Counted from the first letter of the stretch, positions 1 to 7,284 are shown. The stretch is 9,032 nt of DNA from an uncultured Prevotella sp. (GCA_947072805.1 CAMTJK010000136.1:1-9032), one strand, 5' to 3'. The notes: a model not told the origin generated them from the letters alone. Translations and numbers: made by a program.

Positions 1-358
1 GTAAAGGATTCTCCGGGGATTTTTTGTTTATTTACGCCATGGTGAGCATTGTCTGCCGGATGCTTGTGAATGGCCTGATGACTTGCTATGTGACGCGTTG
101 CGCTTCAAACCAAATGATAAGGAGATAAAAGGAAAATGATGAAGCGGCAAAGGTTTTGGATCATAAACGTCATTTGCTTGTGTCTGCCAATTGAACTATT
201 TCGAATTATTTTATGAATTTCATGCGCTAAAAATGCTGTGTAGACCATCCGAAAAGGTTTAATGACAATGCGTTTTCTTGTTGCTTAACTAAATTTAACT
301 CGTGATAAATAAAAAAAATAGATGGTTTATTTACTTTTGTAGGTAAAAGGAAAGGACA
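1..358. other. Non-coding upstream region with only marginal short reading frames
   Basis: No convincing gene is seen here. One frame is open from the window edge to a stop at 126-128, about 41 codons rich in hydrophobic residues. It could be the tail of an upstream gene, but this much open frame occurs by chance. A second frame (136-216, 26 aa, starting MMKRQRFW) lies downstream of a GGAG at 121-124 and would encode a basic, then hydrophobic peptide. The spacing of 11 bases is loose and there is no other support. Bases 10-26 (TCTCCGGGGATTTTTTG) look like the right arm and T-run of a terminator whose left arm would lie outside the window. From about 285 the sequence turns very AT-rich as it approaches the first -7-like box. 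Confidence 0.5.
332..339 (+). promoter_or_regulatory. Bacteroidetes -7-like box TACTTTTG (distal promoter)
   Basis: TACTTTTG is an exact match to TAnnTTTG, the -7 element used by the Bacteroidetes primary sigma factor. It sits in a strongly AT-rich tract, as expected of these promoters. Transcription would start near 345. No good TTTG -33 element is seen at the usual distance, which lowers confidence. If it is used, the transcript has a leader of about 360 bases before the WG-repeat gene. Confidence 0.45.
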
Positions 359-362
359 TTGT

Positions 363-374
363 GCATTGCAATGC
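363..374. repeat. Perfect 12-bp palindrome GCATTGCAATGC
   Basis: The sequence reads identically on both strands. It lies about 20 bases beyond the predicted start of transcription from the 332-339 box, which would suit an operator for a dimeric repressor. Function is inferred from position only. Confidence 0.35.
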
Positions 375-421
375 TTGGTGTAACTACTATATTCTTGAGA
401 AACAACAGGACGGGAGTTGAT

Positions 422-562
422 ATGTTATTCAATAAAATTATAAAAAAATGTATTCTTCGCATTCTACGTTACATGAAGTTGATAGCGAATTTGAGAAAGG
501 ATTATTTCTTTTTGGAGATTACTGAAAATAAACTATTTGTTGTCGATAATATAATCTCATAG
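422..562 (+). CDS. Possible 46-aa small basic protein in the leader
   Basis: The frame from ATG 422 to the TAA at 560-562 gives 46 residues. The N-terminal half is basic and amphipathic, with Ile/Leu/Lys/Arg alternating over residues 4-26, and the C-terminal half is mixed and acidic. The same frame could be opened upstream at a TTG (359), next to the purine-rich AAAAGGAAAGGA, giving 67 aa. Another short frame, GTG 361 to TGA 420 (19 aa), ends two bases before this ATG, an arrangement that would suit translational coupling. I recognise no family. It may equally be chance sequence within a long untranslated leader. Confidence 0.22.
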   Translation: MLFNKIIKKCILRILRYMKLIANLRKDYFFLEITENKLFVVDNIIS

Positions 563-634
563 GAAATATAGACAGGTAAAATGAGTTCATCGACAAGATA
601 TCTGCGTTCATCATTGATGAGAAGTTCCACGCTA

Positions 635-642
635 TACCTTTG
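635..642 (+). promoter_or_regulatory. Bacteroidetes -7-like box TACCTTTG (proximal promoter of the operon)
   Basis: TACCTTTG matches TAnnTTTG exactly. An ATTG at 613-616 lies 18 bases upstream, close to where a TTTG -33 element is expected. Transcription would start near 649, leaving a leader of about 57 bases before ATG 707. This is the better candidate for driving the seven-gene operon. The initially transcribed region includes the palindrome-like AGAATAGATTCT (649-660). Confidence 0.5.
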
Positions 643-706
643 CCGAGTAGAATAGATTCTTATTAACAATAACGAGCCGAATTTGGAACTATAGGCAATT
701 TTTATT

Positions 707-2452
707 ATGGGTTTGAAAACAAGATTATGTTTTGCTATGTTGGTCTTGTCGGTTAATTTACAAGCACAAGACTTGAAGATAATGGTGAATAAGAGCGGAA
801 AAGTTGGTTTCTCTGATGCGCAAGGCAAGGAAGTAGTGAAATGTCAATATACCAGTGCCCAACCCTATGCAGATGGTGTGGCTATTGTTTCAAAAGGAGA
901 GAAAACCGGAATGATAGATGCCACGGGTAAAGTATTGCTGCCGCTAAAATATAGTCAGATAACAAAATGGCATAATGACCTTTATATTGTCCAAAAGGGT
1001 AGTATCATGGGATTAGCTAATGCACAGGGTCAAGTAGTACTCCCCGTCATCTATACATTCATTTCCAAGCCCAATTGCTATGGTAAGGCTTTTATTACTA
1101 CAGGAGGTATAGCTACGACAAAAGGGCGCAGAAGTTATATTGACAAGGCCAATTATGGCATCGTAAATACAAAAGGAAAAATTTTGGTTACTCCACAATA
1201 CAAGGGATTGTTTGAATTTACTCAGAATGTGAGCAATAGTGCTCCTTTCGGAGATGGAACGCTGCTTAAATTCTCATACCATTTCCTTACAGACACATTA
1301 GAAACCGATTGCCAGTATTTGGGAGTGAAGGCTAATGATGGCACAACTACCAACGGTGCCGGCATTATAGATGCGACGGGGCAACAAGTTATGCCTGAAA
1401 ATACTTACGATATTGTTATGAAGCCGGTCAACGATATGGTGAGGTTTTATATTATGGAAGCAGGAGGGACCATGTGCGGCTACTACCGCTTGGATCAGGC
1501 GCAAAAACTGGTGGCTACATCTTTATCGCAACCTTTTAGTGAACTAAAGACATTGTCGCATAGTGATTTCTATGGTAATATGGCAGTAGTGTACAAAGGA
1601 GCCAAATGGGATATCATAGACAGAGAAGGAAAGGTATTGCGCACCTATTCTGATGTGAAGATGTGTAAGCACTTAGGGCTATGGGCAGGAAAAGATAGTA
1701 TGGGCAAATGGGAAGTATTTGATTATGAGAATAATGATGTAAAGAATCTCTCCGGTTATGATGATATTTCTTTTCCGTATTTGTCCACAGACAATGAATT
1801 GTTCAGTGTGAAGAAGAATGGCAAATATGGGTGTGTTGATAGAAATAATAAAATTGTAATTCCTTTCACGTACGGTTATATCGACGGTGTGTCATCAAAT
1901 ATGTTGATAGCCCAGAAATTGGGGAAATGGGGTGTGATATCCACTTCCAAAGCCCAGTTGATACCGTTTGCTTATAAAGGTGTGATGCGTCCTCAGGAGG
2001 CTGACGTACAACACTTGTGGGTTATGGGAACAGACTCTCTTTATTATCACTACAATTTGAACAAGAAGAAGCAGATGGGCAAGGGATATAAGGTGGTGAC
2101 AAATTTCTCTGATAATATTGCCTATGTAATGCCAAAAGATTTCAAGCCGACCAACACTCCCCTTTATCGTGCTCAGATGTTTCCTCCCAATACACCTAAA
2201 GAGAAAATGGATTCTTTGGACATATCAACTGTTAAGGATAGCTTCGGGTATTTGATAGATGTCGAAGATCGCTTGCTTTGCGACACCCCCATATCCTTGT
2301 TGTATAAGGATAAGGTTATGAGACGAATCCAACGAAAGAAACTTGATCCTGTCACCAAAACAGCAGTGAAACAAATACTTTTGGATGTCACGCAGGAGAA
2401 TCGTACGTATGATATCTTTTATGTTATTGATGAGTCAGAATGGAATTTCTAA
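707..2452 (+). CDS. Secreted WG-repeat protein (581 aa)
   Basis: This is an exported protein built largely of WG repeats (the PF14903-type motif: aromatic/Gly pair, short strand, D/N-x-x-G-K, hydrophobic strand with Pro, then Tyr). Residues 1-20 form a signal peptide with cleavage likely at LQA|Q. About nine repeats can be seen, near residues 32-54, 65-85, 99-117, 148-166, 218-236, 299-315, 333-352, 372-390 and 407-424. Clear examples are KTGMIDATGKVLLPLKY and KYGCVDRNNKIVIPFTYGY. Residues from about 430 on lack obvious repeats and may be a separate domain. WG-repeat proteins are generally thought to be beta-rich binding modules; no ligand can be named here. It is the first gene of the operon, 21 bases before the next. 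The ATG at 707 is chosen because the signal peptide begins there. There is no Shine-Dalgarno site; the upstream sequence is T/A-rich. The gene looks more AT-rich than the kinase gene downstream. Confidence 0.88.
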   Translation: MGLKTRLCFAMLVLSVNLQAQDLKIMVNKSGKVGFSDAQGKEVVKCQYTSAQPYADGVAIVSKGEKTGMIDATGKVLLPLKYSQITKWHNDLYIVQKGSIMGLANAQGQVVLPVIYTFISKPNCYGKAFITTGGIATTKGRRSYIDKANYGIVNTKGKILVTPQYKGLFEFTQNVSNSAPFGDGTLLKFSYHFLTDTLETDCQYLGVKANDGTTTNGAGIIDATGQQVMPENTYDIVMKPVNDMVRFYIMEAGGTMCGYYRLDQAQKLVATSLSQPFSELKTLSHSDFYGNMAVVYKGAKWDIIDREGKVLRTYSDVKMCKHLGLWAGKDSMGKWEVFDYENNDVKNLSGYDDISFPYLSTDNELFSVKKNGKYGCVDRNNKIVIPFTYGYIDGVSSNMLIAQKLGKWGVISTSKAQLIPFAYKGVMRPQEADVQHLWVMGTDSLYYHYNLNKKKQMGKGYKVVTNFSDNIAYVMPKDFKPTNTPLYRAQMFPPNTPKEKMDSLDISTVKDSFGYLIDVEDRLLCDTPISLLYKDKVMRRIQRKKLDPVTKTAVKQILLDVTQENRTYDIFYVIDESEWNF

Positions 2453-2473
2453 TCCTCAAACATTGTAAATAAG

Positions 2474-3709
2474 ATGAAAACACTATATACAGTAATGGCA
2501 GCAATCTTTTTGTGTGCTGCACAAATGAATGCTCAGCAACAGGACGATGATGCCAGGAAATATCGTCGCAGTTCTATCTATTCTGTCATGATCAATCACA
2601 CTGATCAAAAATATGCTTCCGAGATAAAGGAGGCCTTTCTTCAAATACCCGTACCCGACAAGTTCAACGATCATATGTTGAGCGTAAGAGTGCTCAACCT
2701 CAATACTAAGTTGGATGGTGCCAACAGAAACAAGGAGAATAAGGAAGTCAGTGACTTCCTTTCCAAGAACAAGGTTGCCAGCAGATTAGTAGGTAAGTGG
2801 TTCGATCGTGATAACTATACCGGACAGTGTGATATGGAACTGGTGAAGGAACGCGGACTCTATAACGCCACAGAGTTTGACAAGCAGTTGGCGACCCGCT
2901 CCGCCCGAGGTATGGCATTGCTGCAGGATGCCGGCGAAGATCTGATAGGTAATACTTTTGTCATTGTAAACGATATCCGTTATGTAGACAAAAGCAAGGC
3001 CTCAAGTACGGGAGGCTCCTTATTGAAAGCCTTTGGTAGTGTTATGAGTGCATATACCAACAACAGCAGCTATGAGAGTTTGGGTAACAGCGTTGGCAGT
3101 ATGGTGGAAAGCATCAAAGGATTCCGTGTAAAGATCAATACCTTCCTTTATCGGTTGGTATGGAATGAGGAACAGGCGGCTATATTTTATAAGAAACAAT
3201 ATGCTGCCAAGCCTGATGAGACTAAGAAAGCCAATTTTGAAAAAGGCAGAGGACAGTATGAATTGAGATATGTAGGTAAAGTGGAGAGTAGCGGAGGAAC
3301 CACTTCATTCATGGGTATTAATGAAGATGAGCCGGTGATGATGGTTCGTAAGGCTTGTCAGCGTGCCATTGATGAGAATGTCGTCGATTTGCAGCGTAGC
3401 TATGAAGAATTTCGCACTAAGTCGCCTCTTGTGAGCATCGAACCACTGACTGCATACGTAGGCATGAAGGAAGGAGTGAATGTCAATACATTGTTTGAAG
3501 TGCTTGAACCCGTGGAACTGGAAAATGGCAAGATAAAATATGATGTAGTGGGAACCATCCGCCCTATTCCAAACCTCATTTGGGATAACAGATATATGGC
3601 GGCAGAGGAAGGAGCACAAGGTGCCAATCTCGGTTTCACTACTTTTAGAAAAGTGTCAGGAAGAGAATTTTCCAAGGGTATGCTCATTCGCGAGAAAACA
3701 AGTCGTTAA
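2474..3709 (+). CDS. Conserved-looking exported protein of unknown function (411 aa)
   Basis: Residues 1-20 are a signal peptide (cleavage near MNA|Q), so the protein should be periplasmic or outer-membrane associated; there is no lipobox. I know of no characterised member. The middle (residues about 95-175) carries a dense conserved-looking stretch including VGKWFDRDNYTG and DAGEDLIGNTFVIVNDIRYV. A Gly/Ser-rich linker (about 176-212) follows, then a segment around FRVKINTFLYRLVWNEEQ. The last 90 residues (about 318-411) read as a small beta-domain: YVGMKEGVNVNTLFEVLEPV, later VVGTIRPIPNLIWDNR, ending KGMLIRE. That rhythm is reminiscent of C-terminal domains in FlgT- and CsgG-type envelope proteins. 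This is a visual resemblance only. It is the second gene of the operon, 21 bases after the WG gene and 45 before the next. Confidence 0.85.
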   Translation: MKTLYTVMAAIFLCAAQMNAQQQDDDARKYRRSSIYSVMINHTDQKYASEIKEAFLQIPVPDKFNDHMLSVRVLNLNTKLDGANRNKENKEVSDFLSKNKVASRLVGKWFDRDNYTGQCDMELVKERGLYNATEFDKQLATRSARGMALLQDAGEDLIGNTFVIVNDIRYVDKSKASSTGGSLLKAFGSVMSAYTNNSSYESLGNSVGSMVESIKGFRVKINTFLYRLVWNEEQAAIFYKKQYAAKPDETKKANFEKGRGQYELRYVGKVESSGGTTSFMGINEDEPVMMVRKACQRAIDENVVDLQRSYEEFRTKSPLVSIEPLTAYVGMKEGVNVNTLFEVLEPVELENGKIKYDVVGTIRPIPNLIWDNRYMAAEEGAQGANLGFTTFRKVSGREFSKGMLIREKTSR

Positions 3710-3754
3710 AACTAAAATAACATAAATTTATAACTTAATAATATCGATGTAACT

Positions 3755-4222
3755 ATGAAAAGATTGCTAAGTTTGACAATGTTGCTCATTTGTTTTGCAC
3801 TGGCAACAATAGCAAAGGGTGATGATATGCCCAAGTATGATATCACTGGAGCCGGTTCTGGAACCGAGGGTACCGTATTGGTAAAGGTTTATGTTCATGG
3901 CAAGAGAGTGGGCGACGAGGCTTTGAAGCGTGCTGCCGTGCATGGCATAGTGTTTCGTGGATGCTCGGGCAACGAGAGTGGTGCCCGCCAGCCGGCCATG
4001 GCTTCTCCAGCAGTTGAACAGGAGAATGCAGAGTTCTTTGAGAGATTCTTTGCTGAAGATGGTGAGTGTCAGAATTATGCCTCTGTGGTGGCAGGCTCAT
4101 ACGATCGTGTGAAGACAAAGAAGGGTTACAAGACCGGAGCTATTCTTCAAGTTGATAAGACGGCTTTGCGCAAATATCTTGAAAAAGCCGGTGTAATCCG
4201 TTCTCTTTCTTCAGGTTTCTAA
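3755..4222 (+). CDS. Small exported protein, paralogue of the gene at 4836 (155 aa)
   Basis: A signal peptide (residues 1-20, MKRLLSLTMLLICFALATIA) is followed by a domain of about 110 residues. From residue 40 it aligns with the 153-aa product two genes downstream. Both share a beta-strand VxVxxYxxxx; a helix with spaced alanines leading into AV then (I/V)xF-x-G (here EALKRAAVHGIVFRG); a FF-A-E/D-x-G segment (FFERFFAEDGE); and a Lys/Gly-rich turn before the last strand and helix. The pattern of strand, then Ala-rich helix, is reminiscent of FlgT N-terminal and LPP20-like envelope domains; this is inference. The 45-base gap before it is very AT-rich and shows no -7 box, so it is probably read through from upstream. 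Function unknown. Confidence 0.82.
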   Translation: MKRLLSLTMLLICFALATIAKGDDMPKYDITGAGSGTEGTVLVKVYVHGKRVGDEALKRAAVHGIVFRGCSGNESGARQPAMASPAVEQENAEFFERFFAEDGECQNYASVVAGSYDRVKTKKGYKTGAILQVDKTALRKYLEKAGVIRSLSSGF

Positions 4223-4250
4223 TTATTGATGATTCTAAAGAATATCTATC

Positions 4251-4823
4251 ATGAGGAAAGTATTGTTTTGTCTTTTGTTGCTTTCCGCAACATTTGCAGT
4301 AAAGGCACAGTACCGGGATGTAAAATTGCCTGATTCCTCCAAACACACCAACTATAAGGATTATAGTTCTACTGATAAGGGATTTTGGTGTGCTGTAGAT
4401 CTGGAGGGGGGAAGCAGTGTGATGGTCAATAGCACCAACATGCAATATACCAATGTGGCTTTTACCGGAGGTTATCGTTTCAGTGAGTTTCTTCGCGTTG
4501 GTGTAGGTTTAGGAGTGCGCTATTATGTCAATAATGGTGAAGTGAGAGATACTGATAATGATTTCGGAATACCACTCTTTGCTAATATACGTGGTAACTT
4601 TATCTCAGCCTATGACAGAGATGGTGTTCCTTTCTGGTCGCTCAATGTCGGTGGTATTACCAATGACGGCTTCTTTGCCAGTCCCACTGTTGGATATAGT
4701 TTTGGAGGAAGACGCAATAATTTCCAGATAGGTTTGTCTTATACCATTGTGAGTTTTAGGAAATACACCGGGACCGATGTGGCTTACAGCTATCTCGGTA
4801 TGAAGTTGGGTTACGAATTTTAA
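4251..4823 (+). CDS. Small outer-membrane beta-barrel protein (190 aa)
   Basis: A signal peptide (residues 1-19, cleavage at VKA|Q) precedes a series of alternating hydrophobic/polar strands. Examples are FWCAVDLEGGSSVMV, VAFTGGYRFSEFLRVGVGLG, IPLFANIRGNF, SPTVGYSFGG and FQIGLSYTIVSF. The last strand ends in an aromatic residue (GMKLGYEF), the usual C-terminal signal for insertion by the BAM complex. Length and strand number suit an eight-stranded barrel of the general OmpA/OprF-like outer membrane beta-barrel fold. It lies between the two paralogous small proteins (28-base gap before, 12 after), so it is a candidate membrane anchor or partner for them. It has no peptidoglycan-binding domain. 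The fold is well supported; ligand and role are unknown. Confidence 0.87.
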   Translation: MRKVLFCLLLLSATFAVKAQYRDVKLPDSSKHTNYKDYSSTDKGFWCAVDLEGGSSVMVNSTNMQYTNVAFTGGYRFSEFLRVGVGLGVRYYVNNGEVRDTDNDFGIPLFANIRGNFISAYDRDGVPFWSLNVGGITNDGFFASPTVGYSFGGRRNNFQIGLSYTIVSFRKYTGTDVAYSYLGMKLGYEF

Positions 4824-4835
4824 ATAGTTAATACA

Positions 4836-5297
4836 ATGAAGAAACTTATATTTTCAATATTCGTTATGGTGGTGCCATTCCTTTCTGTGAATGCGCAGGT
4901 TTACGCGCGTAACTCCATAAAGTGTCTTGGCGTAGAGTTGGACGGTTCACAGACTTTGCGTGTCCAGGGATATGGACGCAATCGCTCCGATGCTAAGGAA
5001 CAGGCCATGAAAAATGCTGTGTGGGCAGTCATATTCGATGGAGTTAGGGATGGTGTTGAGGGATGTAATCAGCGTCCGTTGCTGACAGAGGTGAATGCCA
5101 AGGAACGGTATGAGGACTACTTTAATCTTTTCTTTGCCGACGAAGGTCCTTACAAGGAGTATGTGTCTCTCCGTGATACAAAGAAGAGGTCGGGAGGCAG
5201 ATCTAAGGACAAGGTGGGCTATGCCTACGAACTGACGATTCGTGTACTCCGTCCGCAACTCAAGGCCCGTCTTAAGGCAGATAATTTAATAGACTGA
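4836..5297 (+). CDS. Small exported protein, paralogue of the gene at 3755 (153 aa)
   Basis: A signal peptide (residues 1-20, cleavage at VNA|Q) is followed by a domain matching the 155-aa product. It begins at about residue 40 with TLRVQGYGRNRSDAKEQAMK, then NAVWAVIFDG, a variable loop with CNQRPLL, YFNLFFADEGPYKEYVS, a basic loop (KKRSGGRSKDK) and a last strand and helix (YELTIRVLRPQLKARL). GYGxxxxDAxxxA followed by an alanine-rich helix is typical of LPP20/FlgT-N-like domains; no catalytic residues stand out. It is the fifth gene, only 12 bases after the beta-barrel gene. The two copies have diverged widely but keep the same order of elements, so they may form a heteromeric pair. Function unknown. 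Confidence 0.83.
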   Translation: MKKLIFSIFVMVVPFLSVNAQVYARNSIKCLGVELDGSQTLRVQGYGRNRSDAKEQAMKNAVWAVIFDGVRDGVEGCNQRPLLTEVNAKERYEDYFNLFFADEGPYKEYVSLRDTKKRSGGRSKDKVGYAYELTIRVLRPQLKARLKADNLID

Positions 5298-5330
5298 TAT
5301 ATATAAATTTAATTTTTAAAAAATCAAGAT

Positions 5331-6284
5331 ATGAAGATTAGAAACATCTTTTTTACAGCAGTATTTACCGTTTGCTCTTTGTCAGTAATGGGACAAGCAA
5401 AGAAACCGACGCTCATGGTAGTGCCAAGTGATGCTTGGTGTAAAGAACATAAGTACGAACAAGCTTTCGATAACCAGGGCACCAAGGAGATGATTCCTGA
5501 CTACAAGGCTGCGGTCTCCACCGACAAGCAGCTCAATGCTGTGATATCCAAAATCAATAACCTGATGGCAGACAGAGGTTTCCCTCTAAAGGACATGCAG
5601 CAGATCATTAAATCTATATCCAACCTCTCGGCTGAAGACCGTCTCATTACTTCCAAAAACAGTGGAGCGGCTATCACCGAGACACCGCTCGATCGTTTGC
5701 GCCGCACAGCCAAGGCAGATATTATTCTGGAGATAGACTGGACGGTGAATACTGTGGGTCCCAAAAGCAGTATCACATATAATCTCCGTGCATTGGACGC
5801 CTATTCCAACAAGCAGGTGGCCGGTGCGGAGGGAACAGGAAAGGGCTCTTTTTCAGCAGAAATTCCGGTGTTGTTAGAGGAAGCGGTGCAGGACCACATG
5901 GATGCTTTCGTGGAACGTTTGCAGGCACATTTCGACGATCTGCTTACAAATGGTCGCGAGGTTGTACTCGATATGCGCATCTTCGACAGTAGTGCTGTAG
6001 ACTTTGAAAAGACCTATGATGACTACGAGCTCAATGAGGTTATTGATAATTGGCTGGCAGAAAACTGTGTGAACCATCGCTTTAGCAAGTCAGATGCCAC
6101 AGAAACAATGATATTGTACGAACAGGTACGCATCCCACTGTACAAGCCAAACGGTATGGCCCAGGACACTTATGGCTTTGCACGTGACCTTGCACGTTTT
6201 CTCAAGGCAGCACCATATAACATTACTGTGAAGACTGTCAATCGTGGACTTGGTCGTTGCTTGTTGATTTTTGGTGATAAATAA
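5331..6284 (+). CDS. DUF6175-like exported protein (317 aa)
   Basis: I believe this belongs to the DUF6175 family of Bacteroidetes, from memory of its layout (PTLMVVPSDAWC near the mature N-terminus, about 300 residues); a profile search is needed to confirm. Residues 1-22 are a signal peptide (cleavage near VMG|Q). The N-terminal half looks like a CsgG/TolB-N/LpoB-type fold. It has strand LMVVPSD (28-34), helices over 60-105, then RRTAKADIILEIDWTV and YNLRALDAYSNKQVAGAEGT, where a strand reports a quantity that depends on a bound partner in related proteins. A second domain follows from about residue 207 (REVVLDMRIFDSS), with a further alpha/beta part to the end. The start at 5331 is fixed by the signal peptide; the 33 bases before it are almost all A/T. 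Role unknown, probably periplasmic. Confidence 0.8.
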   Translation: MKIRNIFFTAVFTVCSLSVMGQAKKPTLMVVPSDAWCKEHKYEQAFDNQGTKEMIPDYKAAVSTDKQLNAVISKINNLMADRGFPLKDMQQIIKSISNLSAEDRLITSKNSGAAITETPLDRLRRTAKADIILEIDWTVNTVGPKSSITYNLRALDAYSNKQVAGAEGTGKGSFSAEIPVLLEEAVQDHMDAFVERLQAHFDDLLTNGREVVLDMRIFDSSAVDFEKTYDDYELNEVIDNWLAENCVNHRFSKSDATETMILYEQVRIPLYKPNGMAQDTYGFARDLARFLKAAPYNITVKTVNRGLGRCLLIFGDK

Positions 6285-6299
6285 TTGAGGAAACCTATT

Positions 6300-7232
6300 A
6301 TGAAAATCAGAAATCTTTTTGCTGCTTTATGCCTTTTTACGGTAACGGCAGTTCATGCACAGGATTGTGAGATGCCTATTTCAATACAGTTGGACGAAAA
6401 TTTCTCCAATGTGCCCCAGGCAGCACAAAGTGTGCTTTACCAGACATTGACGCGGATGGCAACAGAAAGTGGACTGACAACGAGTTCACCTATTACCCCC
6501 TTTGTGCTTACTGTTCATTGCGATGTGCTGGATAAGAGCAACCTGCCCGGTCCACCCATCCGCACTGTTTATAATATCGGCGTCACATTCTATATGGCAG
6601 ATACCTATACGAAGAAAAAGTTCGCTTCTGCGTATATCACTCTCAATGGTGTTGGAACAGGTGAGGTAAAGAGCTATATCAATGCCTTCAGCCGAGTCAA
6701 TGCCAACCGCAGCGAGATTCAGGGGCTGATACGTGAGGGAAAGAGCAAGATGATCCAGTATTACAACACACAATATCCTAATATCATGAAGGAAGCACAA
6801 CGCATGGCATCGCTCCAGAACTACGAGGAGGCACTCACTATGGTACTTTCCATTCCTGTTTGTTCCAATGGCGGAGCACAGGCTACGCAATATGGCATGC
6901 AACTCTACATGTCGCAGCTTGACAGGATGAATCTTTACATTCTCAATCAGGCAAAGGCCATGTGGAATGCCGGCCAGGATCAGCAGACAGCTATCGCCGT
7001 TTGCCAGCTATTGGCACAGATAGACCCCGACGCATCTTGCTATTCCGATGCCGCAGGTATGATGAAAGAGGTGAAGGCACAGGTGAGGAGTGATATCGAT
7101 TTAGAGATGCGGGAGAAATATCACGACCAAATAGATTTGGAGAAAAACCGCATTGCGGCAGCAAAGGCTGTGGGAGTTGCCTTTGGCAATGGACAGAAAC
7201 CGACAACGACCAATCTTATGTGGCTCCGATGA
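6300..7232 (+). CDS. Exported protein with CsgG/LpoB-like N-terminus and helical C-terminus (310 aa)
   Basis: I place the start at ATG 6300, not at the in-frame TTG 6285, which immediately follows the previous stop. From 6300 the protein opens MKIRNLFAALCLF, nearly the same opening as the preceding gene product, and AGGAAA (6288-6293) sits upstream. Signal peptide: residues 1-20, cleavage at VHA|Q. Residues about 25-150 resemble the first domain of the DUF6175-like neighbour: strand FVLTVHCDVL, then TVYNIGVTFYMADTYTKKKF with a Gly-rich GVGTGE. Residues about 155-290 are helical and TPR-like (EAQRMASLQNYEEALTMVLS; QAKAMWNAGQDQQTAIAVCQ; a charged helix near 262-290). The C-terminus has an Asn/Gly/Thr-rich tail. 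It is the last gene of the operon, followed by a terminator. Function unknown. Confidence 0.83.
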   Translation: MKIRNLFAALCLFTVTAVHAQDCEMPISIQLDENFSNVPQAAQSVLYQTLTRMATESGLTTSSPITPFVLTVHCDVLDKSNLPGPPIRTVYNIGVTFYMADTYTKKKFASAYITLNGVGTGEVKSYINAFSRVNANRSEIQGLIREGKSKMIQYYNTQYPNIMKEAQRMASLQNYEEALTMVLSIPVCSNGGAQATQYGMQLYMSQLDRMNLYILNQAKAMWNAGQDQQTAIAVCQLLAQIDPDASCYSDAAGMMKEVKAQVRSDIDLEMREKYHDQIDLEKNRIAAAKAVGVAFGNGQKPTTTNLMWLR

Positions 7233-7246
7233 TTAAATGTCGCAGA

Positions 7247-7270
7247 CCGATGGCTCTTGTTTTCCATCGG
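7247..7270 (+). other. Small 3' stem-loop after the operon
   Basis: CCGATGG (7247-7253) pairs exactly with CCATCGG (7264-7270) around a 10-base loop. No T-run follows, so it is not itself a terminator. It lies between the last stop codon and the terminator, where it could protect the mRNA 3' end. Confidence 0.45.
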
Positions 7271-7284
7271 GTGGAGATAAGAAT

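Noticed and set aside
10..26. Possible right half of a terminator (TCTCCGGGGATTTTTTG)
   Set aside because: The matching left arm would have to lie before base 1; nothing within the window pairs with it convincingly.
3..128. Open frame from the window edge, possibly the C-terminus of an upstream gene
   Set aside because: About 41 codons with no recognisable motif; a run this long is not rare by chance. Sequence to the left would decide it.
136..216. 26-aa hydrophobic mini-ORF with GGAG upstream
   Set aside because: The Shine-Dalgarno spacing is long, such sites are not typical for this phylum, and there is no further support.
502..828. 108-codon - strand frame over the leader and start of the WG gene
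   Set aside because: It overlaps the signal peptide of the WG protein and both its ends lie in AT-rich sequence. No family resemblance or start signal was seen.
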